The translations under genes and the position numbers were made by a program. A stretch of DNA of 64,000 bases from the NCBI GenBank assembly GCA_028564925.1, contig CM053029.1, positions 187,940,354 to 188,004,353 of the forward strand. The letters are read 5' to 3'. Shown here in pieces: positions 21,278 to 30,994 of this stretch. The DNA is from Lithobates sylvaticus (Eukaryota > Chordata > Amphibia > Anura > Ranidae). Position 1 is the first letter of the stretch. Each line of letters starts with the position of its first letter. The notes beneath the pieces are model-generated. The model was not told where the DNA came from. It worked only from the letters and a program-made list of their open reading frames with translations, and ran no database searches.

Positions 21278-22889
21278 TTTCAATACAAAAATATCTGAGA
21301 TACTGAATAACAGTTAATAATAAACTGCAGACTTGAATGAATCAGTTATGTGTTTACACAAAGTATCGTTTTTGTACATACAGGAAACGTGATTGTATCA
21401 TTCTGGAATGTTATAAATGAAAAGGATTAGCCTGTCTCCGGTCTTCATAACGTATCAGACATCCATATTGTGTTCTTATTACTCTTTGTCGCCCTCTGCT
21501 GGTCGTTGCATTCATTAGCAGTCAGCTGAGATTTATTGTCAATGTCAGTAAATGCAATGAATTCAGCAGCTGCCATAGAGGACTAGAGGAAGATGATCCC
21601 TGGAAGAACTGTCATCATTTCCCCAATCAAAATTTGATGTCAGAGGGCTTATTTAGCCTGTTATTTAATATGATGAGAGAGGTGACGTCGTGCACCCCTT
21701 TGGACCGAAGTTTTTTTTTTCTAAATTACCCCGGTTTTATAGTGGACCTGTCCTTTGTCCATACTAGAGAAATAATCAGGTTCACAATATGGGAGGGAAC
21801 ATAGAAAACATTTCCTTTTTTTTCTTGCTTGGTGATTGGCCCAGGCAAGCAGCGCTGGGTTGTGGGGAGGCGCAGAGGGTGTCATATGTTCCTATATACT
21901 TGGATGGAATTTTGGGTGGCCGGGCAGCAGATTGGGGGTCTGCAGGGACACAGATGGTAAAGCTTTTTTTTTTTTTTATGTTAGGGTAGATTTAGATGTT
22001 CTTCTAAATCTACCTCTCCTATGAAGAGCAATCTGCCTTTGGATTGCTTTTCAGAGGCAATTGATAGGCAGTAAGTAAGCGATGTGACACCTCTTCACTG
22101 TCTGTTTCAACCCCATTTTTTGCGGGGCGTCAATATTTGCTTGAATGGGTCACATTCTACGTGCTGATTGTGATATGTTAAGTAGTTGGGGGGGGTAAAA
22201 AAACAACTCAACTGCACATTTTTATCACCCTCCAACTGAACATTTAAATGAGGTCTTAAAGGCATATTCTACTTTAATAATAAAAAAAAGTAGATAGACC
22301 TGTAATGAAACTTTTTTTTTGCTTTTGAGCCTGCTAAGCATTACAGCCGTGATCAGTGGATTGAAGGTGCAATGCTCAGGATCCTGGGGACTATTCCTCC
22401 AGCCTCAGGCTCATACCAAGGTACAGACCTTTACTTATCATGGAGCTGGAGGGGATATCGATGACATCACTTCACTTGTGCTCCTCCATTATCGAGGCGG
22501 ATTGGTCTTGTAGTCTATTCATTCATAGATCTCTGTGAATTGATGGCACAGCTGTGTGGGCAGAGCTGCACACAACTATGCCAAATTCAACATTAAATAG
22601 AAGCCTGCAGGGAGAAGAACCCCGCAATTAAGGCAAATGGGGAGGAGGGGGCGGTTTCTGGGACTGTATATAAAACACGCACTGCGTTTAAGTCTAAGGC
22701 AGGAGTAGGCAAGCTTTTGAGCACAGTGTGCCGAAAAATGTTTTCTAAGAAATTGAGCGTCACGATTTTATAACAAAAAACTGTCAACTTCACACTCTCA
22801 ATCACGAAAAGGATTTTTTATAAAGTAAATGCTGTAAATTACTCGAGTAGTGAGAAATTAACATCCTGCACCTTCACACCTCAGATCAC
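21278..22889. other. Mostly unique flank between tRNA-Ser and minisatellite B
   Basis: No coding exon recognised. Shared with 51064-52520. Contains the CTCF-like motif, T2-like end TTAAAGGCATATTC near 22257, and in copy 1 only about 115 bases near 22550-22665. Confidence 0.5.
21487..21502 (-). promoter_or_regulatory. CTCF consensus match, copy 1
   Basis: On the minus strand CCAGCAGAGGGCGACA, fitting the CTCF core CCASYAGRKGGCR over its first 13 positions. About 210 bases from the tRNA gene and not within an obvious transposon. Conserved at 51273-51288. Confidence 0.5.
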
Positions 22890-24830
22890 TGTCCCCCCTG
22901 CAAATCTGCCCCACCACTGTACCCCATGCACATCTGCGCCACCAATGTAGCCCCCTGCACATCTGCCCCACCACTGTAACTCCTTAACATCTGTCTAATC
23001 TCTGTTCCCACTGCTCTTCTGCCCCTCCACTGTAACCCCCTGCTCATGTGTTCCACCAATGTACCTCCTTTCTCCTCTGCCCCACCTCTGTACCCCCCTG
23101 CTCCTCTGCACCACCACTGTAAACCCCTGCTCATCTGTCCCACCAATGTACTTCCGTTCTCCTCTGCCCCGCCACTGTACCCCCTGTACATTTGCCCCAC
23201 TTCTGTACCCCCTGCTCTTCTGCCCAACCACTGTAACCCCCTGCTCATCTGTCCCACCAACGCACCTCCTTTCACATCTGCCCCAACGCTGTACCCCCTG
23301 CTCTTCTGTCCCACAGCTGAACCCCCTTCTCATCTGCACCAACACTGAACCCCCCCCTGCTTATCTTTCCCACCACTGTAACCCCCTTCTCATCTGCCCC
23401 ATCACTGTACCCTGCTGCTTTTCTGTCCCACTGTTGAACCCCCTTCTCATACCTCCCACCACTGTACTTCCTGCACATCTGCACCGCCACTGTACCCCCT
23501 TGCTCTTCTGTCCCATCCCTATACCCCCCCTGCTCATCTGCCCCATCAATGTACCCCTTTTCTCATCTGCCCCAACACTGTTCCTCCCTGCACATCTGCT
23601 CCACTGTCATATCCCCATGCTCTTCTGTCTCACTACTGAATCACCTTCTCATCTGTCCTAACACTGAACCCATCTTATCATCTGCCCCACCACTGCAACC
23701 CGCATTCTCATCTTCCCCACCAATGTACCTCCTGCACATCTGTCTCACCTCTGTACCCCCTGCTCTTCTGTCCCAACATTGTAACCCCCCACTCATCTGT
23801 CCCACCAATACACCTCTTTTCACATCTGCCCCACTGCTTTACCCCCTGCTTTTCTGCCCTGCCACTGTACCCCCTGTACATTTGCCCCACTTCTGTACCC
23901 CCTGCTCTTCTGCCCAACCACTGTAACCCCCTGCTCATCTGTCCCACCAACGCACCTCCTTTTACATCTTCCCCATCGCTGTACCCCCTGCTCTTCTGTC
24001 CCACAGCTGAAACCCCTTCTCATCTGCCCCAACACTGAACCCCCCTGCTTATCTGTCCCACCACTGTAACCCCCTTCTTATCTGCCCCATCACTGTACCC
24101 TGCTGCTTTTCTGTCCCACTGCTGAACCCCCTTCTCATACCTCCCACCACTGTACTTCCTGCACATCTGCACCACCACTGTACCCCCTTGCTCTTCTGTC
24201 CCGCCCCTATACCCCCCCTGCTCATCTGCCCCATCAATGTACCCCTTTTCCACTGTCATATCCCCATGCTCTTCTGTCTCACTACTGAATCACCTCCCCC
24301 TGCTCATCTGCCCCATCAATGTACCCCTTTTCCACTGTCATATCCCCATGCTCTTCTGTCTCACTACTGAATCACCTTCTTATCTGTCCTAACACTGAAC
24401 CCATCTTATCATCTGCCCCACCACTGCAACCCGCATTCTCATCTTCCCCACCAATGTACCTCCTGCACATCTGTCTCACCTCTGTACCCCCTGCTCTTCT
24501 GTCCCAACATTGTAACCCCCCACTCATCTGTCCCACCAATACACCTCCTTTCACATCTGCCCCGCTGCTTTACCCCCCTGCTTTTCTGTCCCACCACTGA
24601 ACCCCCTTCTCATCTGCCCCAACGCTGAACCCCCCCGCTCATCTGTCCTATGACTGTAACCCCCATTTTATCTTCCCCATCACTGTACCCCCCTTCTCAT
24701 CTCTTCCACCACTGTACCTCCCTGGACATCTGCCCTACCGCTGTACCCTCCTGCTCTTCTATCCCACCTATGAACCCCTCCTGCTCATCTGCCCCACCGA
24801 TGTACCTTCTGTGACTGATCCCGTACTCAA
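22890..24830. repeat. Minisatellite B, copy 1 (about 30-bp unit)
   Basis: Tandem CCCCCTGCTCATCTGCCCCA / CCACTGTAA-type units, C-rich on plus. It contains a higher-order duplication of about 0.7 kb (for example CCCCTGTACATTTGCC at 23181 and 23871; CATCTTATCATCTG at 23671 and 24402). Copy 2 has about 1.08 kb and only one such block. Frames in it are repeat-derived. Confidence 0.95.
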
Positions 24831-25682
24831 GATGTCCGCCGTAAATGCTTCCTCTGTCCGGTAGCACACAATCCAAGACCCCTTAGCTCACCCAGTCACC
24901 AGACAACACCAGTGTAGGGTAAAAACCAACAGACTCCTTTATTCAAGCACATGTTATAAAGATCCCACTTCCAAACATCTTCCTACTCATCTGCTCCTCC
25001 ACTGTACTCTCTTCTGATCTATGATATGCGTGAAATGCAGAGTGGTAAAAGGAAGCAGAGATGAGACACATCTACCTGTCTTGGCACACTCACCCTGCTG
25101 ATCCACCTTTTGTATCCAGCCCACATGCTTGTATGTGATGTATGTGATGTATGTGATGTATGTGATGTCACATACAAGCATCTGGAATGGATGCACAATG
25201 ATGAGCTCAGGTCCGGGGCATTTTCTAAAAGCAGTGGGCCTGTGTGCAGGATAATAGGTTGCGCTGCAGCAAAAGGTGGATATGATTTTCATTGCGCTGA
25301 ATACTGGCTGTGGCTTAAAGGGACACAGAGTGCAGGGGTTCAGTAGTAAGTGATGTAATGATTCAGGGATAATTTCAACAAAGTTCCCAGAGGCTCAACA
25401 GTAATTCCACAAACTATCACCTGTGGTTTTCTCAACCACAGTGAAATCCCTTCTTTGTGAGATTGGTAGTGGCAACCAAGCGAGTCATCTTCCTCCAGAT
25501 GGTGGGCGGGGCTAGCAAAATGGCCTGTTAGGGGTACTGGAGGACAGGGTTGAGAACCACTGCTGTGGAGAAGCCTGCAGGAGCGGAGGATCAGCACCTG
25601 CTTGGTATAATTGGTTAATCATACACCTGACTCTAATCCTACAAACTCCCCAAAGTTGTGCAAGTGTACAAAGTGTGCAAGC
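24831..25682. other. Unassigned stretch with an inverted repeat used as a hAT target
   Basis: Non-coding. At about 25126-25175 ATGCTTGTATGTGA and its complement flank tandem TGATGTATG units. In copy 2 the hAT-type element sits exactly here. The region 24835-24960 includes a 'ctcctttattcaagc' run without a recognised family. Confidence 0.5.
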
Positions 25683-25873
25683 TTAGGCCCCATACACACT
25701 ATTAGATTTTGTGCAGATTTTTGTCTATAGATTTACCAAAACCATGTAGTGCAAGGGCCTGCCTGATTGCATACAAATTGAAACTTAAGGTTTGACCTCA
25801 TATTATATGGTTTTGGTAAATCTGAAGACAAAAATGTGCAGAAAATTGAATAGTGTGTATGGATGGGGTCTAA
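25683..25873. mobile_element. MITE with TTAGGCCCCATACACACT ends, copy 1
   Basis: Inverted ends TTAGGCCCCATACACACTAT and the complement ending GGGGTCTAA, TTA/TAA at the edges. The interior contains inverted 'tagatttaccaaaaccat' segments. Relatives at 57242-57431 and 42497-42667. Confidence 0.7.
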
Positions 25874-26488
25874 GAATTGATGTTGGTTTGAAGCCAAATG
25901 ATAGTCACACCAAATAGTGATTTGTTTTAGATTTTTCTCCTGTTCACTCACTTCGCATTTTGTAAATTGATGAAAAAAAACTATTAAAATATATATTTTT
26001 GAAAGCATTCTTGCTTTACAGCATTTCCTCATGCCTGCCTACAACCTTTGCACAGTTCTGTACATCTTATCAAAGTGTTTCTTGTCTCAACAGTTGCTGG
26101 CTGCTAAGCAGTTCCTGACTACTCTCAAATAGAAGTGCAGGATGTTAAAAAAAAAAAAAAAAAAAAATCATACTCACCTGTGGGGTTGTCCCCCCCGTCG
26201 GCTCTAAGACTGAGAACCAAGCGATCACATAACCGCTGATTGATGGCTTCTTGGTCTTCAGAAAGCTGGTGTGCTTTGCCCCTCCAGCACTCACTGGAGC
26301 ACCAGGCTGTGGAGGGACAGGAGTAGCTAGTCTATGCTCTCAGAGGCATGCTGAAAGGCTGAGCCAGCTGTCGGTCAGGTGGATCCTGACACTATTGGTG
26401 GGATCCCTGCAAAACCTGGACTGGCTCTGTGACATGGACTTTAGCCATATGAGAGGTATCACCAAAATTCTTTGGCCATATTTCTTCT
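25874..26488. other. Unassigned stretch with poly-A and splice-like motif
   Basis: Includes an A-run at about 26147-26166 next to a minus-strand CAG|GTGAGTATG (26168-26178). Shared with 57432-58047. No protein match recognised. Confidence 0.4.
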
Positions 26489-26867
26489 TTAACACCTTCC
26501 CACCCGGCCTATCGTAAAATGACAGCTGGACGGGGGCACTGTTTTTCTGGGAGGATGTCATATGACGTTCTCTTAAGAATGCGCCTGCCACGTGGCTGCG
26601 CAGCGGTGCAATCTGACACTGGACACAGCCGATGACTGATCAATCAGTGCCAGTGTCATGCGGTCACTGTGACCAATCACATTGACAACTGTAAACAATG
26701 GATGGCTTCCTTTCATGCCATCCATTGTATACAATTGTGCTGCTAGCTGTGATTGGGCCCAGTGAACACATGGTACACACAGGACAATCACAGCCCACCT
26801 GTACCATGTGATTAGCTTTGACCAATCACAGCTAATCACAACAAAAGACACTAAATGACTAGTTTAA
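26489..26867. mobile_element. TTAA-flanked non-autonomous element with hairpin
   Basis: Begins TTAACACCTTCCCACCCGG, a piggyBac-like style end; TTAA again at 26864-26867. Internal hairpin CAATGGATGGC...GCCATCCATTG near 26696-26728. Copy 2 counterpart about 58049-58405. The right boundary is provisional. Confidence 0.45.
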
Positions 26868-27133
26868 TTCAGTAAAAATGTGCAATTCATTGGTATATGC
26901 AATCATGTAAAAAAAAATCCTGATCACTTTCCCAGAATAGTACATTATTTATTATAGTTATTATGGTAACACTGTATTGCTCTGGTCATAGTGTGTGGGT
27001 GACTGCATTTCTCTTGGAGTTTATGACGGTGACATCTTATACTGGACATCCTGGTTGCACAGATTACTGAGTGCTGTCTGGCGTTCCATCACCCCTGTTG
27101 GAGGATCGATTGCCGCTGATTAAAATCTCACGC

Positions 27134-27612
27134 NNNNNNNNNNNNNNNNNNNNNNNNNNNNNNNNNNNNNNNNNNNNNNNNNNNNNNNNNNNNNNNNNNN
27201 NNNNNNNNNNNNNNNNNNNNNNNNNNNNNNNNNNNNNNNNNNNNNNNNNNNNNNNNNNNNNNNNNNNNNNNNNNNNNNNNNNNNNNNNNNNNNNNNNNNN
27301 NNNNNNNNNNNNNNNNNNNNNNNNNNNNNNNNNNNNNNNNNNNNNNNNNNNNNNNNNNNNNNNNNNNNNNNNNNNNNNNNNNNNNNNNNNNNNNNNNNNN
27401 NNNNNNNNNNNNNNNNNNNNNNNNNNNNNNNNNNNNNNNNNNNNNNNNNNNNNNNNNNNNNNNNNNNNNNNNNNNNNNNNNNNNNNNNNNNNNNNNNNNN
27501 NNNNNNNNNNNNNNNNNNNNNNNNNNNNNNNNNNNNNNNNNNNNNNNNNNNNNNNNNNNNNNNNNNNNNNNNNNNNNNNNNNNNNNNNNNNNNNNNNNNN
27601 NNNNNNNNNNNN
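27134..27612. other. Assembly gap (479 N)
   Basis: Unknown bases, ending at a TA run directly before a Tc1 end. Apparent frames through it are meaningless. Confidence 1.
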
Positions 27613-27620
27613 TATATATA

Positions 27621-30580
27621 CAGTATCTCACAAAAGTGAGTACACCCCTCACATTTTTGTAAATATTTTATTATATTTTTCATGTGACAACACTGAAGAA
27701 ATTACACTTTGCTACAATGTAAGGTAGTGAGTGTACAGCTTGTATAACAGTGTCAATTTTCTGACCCCTCAAAATAACTCAACACACAACCAATAATGTC
27801 TAAACCACTGGCAACAAAAGTGAGTACACCCCTAAGTGAAAATGTCCAAATTGGGTCCAAAGTGTCAATATTTTGTGTGGCACCATTATTTTCCAGCACT
27901 GCCTTAACCCTCTTGGGCATGGAGTTTCACCAGAGCTTCACAGGTTGCCACTGAGTCCTCTTCCACTCCTCCATGATGACATCACGGAGCTGGTGTATGT
28001 TAGAGACCTTGTGCTCCTCCACCTTTCCTTTGAAGATGCCCCACAGATGCTCAATAGGGTTTAGGTCTGGAGACATGCTTGGCCAGTCCATCAACTTTAC
28101 CCTCAGCTTCTTTAGCAAGGCAGTGGTCCTCTTGGAGGTGTGTTTGGGGTCATTATCATGTTGGAATACTGCCCTGCGGTCCAGTCTCTGAAGGGAGGGG
28201 ATCATACTCTGCTTCAGCATGTCACAGTACATGTTGGCATTCATGGTTCCCTCAATAAACTGTAGCTCCCCAGTTCCGGCAGCACTCATGCAGCCCCAGA
28301 CCATCATGCTTGAGTGTAACCAAGACACACTTGTCTTTGTACTTCTCACCTGGTTTCCATCACACCCGCTTGACACCATCTGAACCAAATAAGTTTATCT
28401 TGGTCTCATTAGACCACAGAACATGGTTCCAGTAAACCAATGTCCTTAGTCTGCTTGTCTTCAGCAAACTGTTTGCGTGCTTTCTTGTGCATCATCTTTA
28501 GAAGAGGCTTCCTTCTGAGACAACAGCCATGCAGACCAATTTGATGCAGTGTGCAGTGTATGGTCTGAGCACTGACAGGCTGACCCTCCACCCTTTCAAC
28601 CTCTGCAGTCATACATCTATTTCCCAAAGACAACCTCTGCATATGACGCTGAGCACATGCACTAAACTTCTTTGGTCGACCATGGCGAGGCCTGTTCTGA
28701 GTGGAAATGTAAGTGGAGGGGAAGTGATTGCGCTAAACTAATAAGTGAACAAAACAAAACTGTACACGAGTGGTGATGAAGCTGCTGCACTAGAATGTGA
28801 CAGTGTGGATGGAAGTGTAGCGCTACAAACCATATGCTAGTGAATCAAATGAATGAACACCGAATGAAAAATAAATTGGTAGTATACAAAAAAGTGTCTC
28901 TATGTGATGAACTGATAAGGCATGTGAAGTCCAATATAATGAACGGAATAAACACAGTGTGAATGAACACAGTGTTAGTATAAAGTCCCAAATGAACAAA
29001 TAGTGATGTCAGGACATGGGTATCTTGAAAGGTCTTCTCATGAACACTTTCTGAGATAAATCAAAAACAGATATGCGCTTACCAGAACCAATGGACCCCC
29101 TGTCAGCGACAGAGGGTCAGACGGGCATGGAAAGGCTCGAATAGCCGGCAGGCTGGGCATCCACTGGACTTCTGAAGGCAAGCTGGTGGAATCTGCTGGT
29201 CTTGTCTTGACTTTCCCAAGGCGATATGGACGGTCAAACCAAGGATGGCCGAAGTGGGATGCAGACCACAACCCAAAGGCTGGAACCACGAATATAGACG
29301 GAGGAATCCACGGCAAGCCGGAAGCTGGAACCAATGTTCTATTACCACATCTAGTGTGATAAGAACTCGCACAGGATGCTCCCCAGATGTTTTCAAACCA
29401 TGGAGAGGAAAAAAGAAAAAAACAGGGGGCTCCGATGGTGCAGGTCAAAATAAGAAGGTTTTATTGATAAAAACCAATAATAATAAACAAATATAAAAGT
29501 GATCACAATTAAACAAGAGCAATGTGGGAATAGGTATAACCTGGACCGACGCGTTTCGTGTAATACACACTTTAACTGGGGCATCTACCTGTTCCCCCAC
29601 ATTGCACACATATATATATACTTCTTGTCAATCTAAACCAATCACAGACTCAGAGTGGTAGATGATTATTCCAGACAGGCTGTTGTACTGAAAAAACGGT
29701 TCCTTGAAAAGGGTTACAGGTTGGAAGATCTCGATGTTGAAATAGATCGGATTCAGCAGATAGATCAAAGCACCCTACTAGAGGTACGTCCTAAAAAGAC
29801 AGCTGAAAATAAATTCAAGTGGTCTTTTTTCACTACCTTCTCCACACAATTTAGACAAATCAAGGAGATTGTTAAGAAATATTGGGGAGTACTTCAAAAT
29901 GACAACATTTTAGGTCCAGCACTCCCTGAGAAAGCTGGGGTTATTTTTAGGGGAGCTAAGTCCATTCAGGGTCAGGTAGCGCCCAATGTTATAGACCCCC
30001 CCTCGAAGGTTTCCTTCTTTTTTCAATGCAAGGGCTATTTTCCCACCGTCTATATTCGTGGTTCCAGCCTTTGGGTTGTGGTCTGCATCCCACTTCGGCC
30101 ACCTGTCCTGTTAAACCGCTGTATGGTCTTGGCCACCATGCTGCAGCTCAGTTTCAGGGTCTTGGCAATCTAATAGCCTAGGCCATCTTTTATGTAGAGC
30201 AACAATTTTTTTTTCAGATCCTCAGTGTTCTTTGCCATGAGGTGCCATGTTGAACTGCCAGTGACCAGTATGAGAGAGTGAGAGCGATAACACCAAATTT
30301 AACACACCTAACGATTCACATGACACGGGGGGAGGGAAATGGCTAATTGGGCCCCATTTTGAAATTTTCACTTAGTGGTGTACTCACTTTTGTTGCCAGC
30401 GGTTTTAGACATTAATGGCTGTGTGTTGAGTTATTTTGAGGGGACAGCACATTTACACTGTTGTACACTCAATACTTTACATTGTAGAAAAGTGTCATTT
30501 CTTCAGTGTTGTCACATGAAAAGATATAATAAAATATTTATAAAAATGTGAGGGATGTACTCACTTTTGTGAGATATCTA
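27621..30580 (-). mobile_element. Tc1/mariner element, transposase broken and split by an insertion
   Basis: TIRs CAGTATCTCACAAAAGTGAG at 27621 and its complement near 30550-30577, next to TA. The minus strand encodes the catalytic core (27927-28388) with QHDNDPKHTSK and DLNPIEHLW; D and E are 34 residues apart, the Tc1 DD34E spacing. A further segment (28409-28642) holds the region before it in another frame. The N-terminus MAKNTEDLKKKLLLYIKDG is at 30180-30238 followed by a stop. A Penelope-like insertion (28711-30101) separates the halves. Dead copy. Confidence 0.88.
28711..30101 (+). mobile_element. Penelope-like insertion within Tc1 (fossil)
   Basis: A plus-strand segment at about 29655-30040 resembles the part of PLE proteins between the RT and endonuclease (KKRFLEKGYRLEDLDVEIDR; compare the element at 1-60). 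A 54-base inverted repeat joins 29250-29303 and 30047-30100. A hammerhead-like motif (minus) lies near 29548-29584. The left 28.7-29.1 kb is non-coding. Truncated and rearranged; broken. It interrupts Tc1 sequence that otherwise reads GAGTGGA|ACCTGTCC. Confidence 0.65.
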
Positions 30581-30588
30581 TGTTTTTA

Positions 30589-30607
30589 TATATATATATA
30601 TATATAG

Positions 30608-30641
<34 letters not shown>
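30589..30641. repeat. (TA)n microsatellite
   Basis: Alternating TA with one interruption, directly after the Tc1 end. Confidence 0.95.
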
Positions 30642-30644
<3 letters not shown>

Positions 30645-30709
30645 ATAGATACAGACAAACACACTCTTAGAAACAAACTTAACTTAAGATGTATTAAAAC
30701 ATGGTTGGT

Positions 30710-30912
30710 GTTAGTAGGGCAGTGGAGAGTAGCAGTAGAGCAGTGGACGTGTCAGTAGGGCAGAGGTTGGTGTCAGTAAGACAGTGGATGGTGTCAGTCA
30801 ATAGAGCAGTGGACGTGTCAGTAGGGCAGTAGATGGTGTCAGTAAAGCTGTGGATGTGTCAATAGGGCAGAGGTTGGTGCCAGTAGGTCAGTGGATGGTG
30901 TCAGTAGTTCTT
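30710..30912. repeat. Short minisatellite, about 22-24 bp unit
   Basis: Degenerate repeats of GTGTCAGTAGGGCAGTGGAT. Confidence 0.85.
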
Positions 30913-30994
30913 TATTTTTAATATTTTATTTTTTAATAATTTTTTTAAATGTTACTCTAATTACTTTTTACAATATTATTTTCTATTTTTTTTT

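Larger units (their letters stand above)
16046..27010. repeat. Copy 1 of an 11-13 kb direct duplication
   Basis: Matches 45386-58540 in the same order and orientation with near-identity in unshuffled parts. The right end is sharp (after GTGTGTGGGTGACTG at 27005; copy 2 ends at the same bases near 58540). The left limit is hidden because copy 2 starts at a gap. Private to copy 1: a piggyBac-like insertion (16322), a TTAA MITE (18925), a longer minisatellite B and about 145 bases near 20670-20815. It lacks about 2 kb present in copy 2 (47030-49085) and the hAT element. Confidence 0.95.

Noticed and set aside
22890-24830. Pro/Cys/His-rich frames as secreted repeat proteins
   Set aside because: Wholly inside a C-rich minisatellite. 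Several frames are open at once and the copies differ by hundreds of bases.
17745-24830. CRISPR array
   Set aside because: Direct repeats without constant-length unique spacers, in a vertebrate genome with no cas genes. They are minisatellites.
27071-27727. Long frames through the N runs (also 44662-45585)
   Set aside because: Most residues are unknown bases; no evidence of coding.
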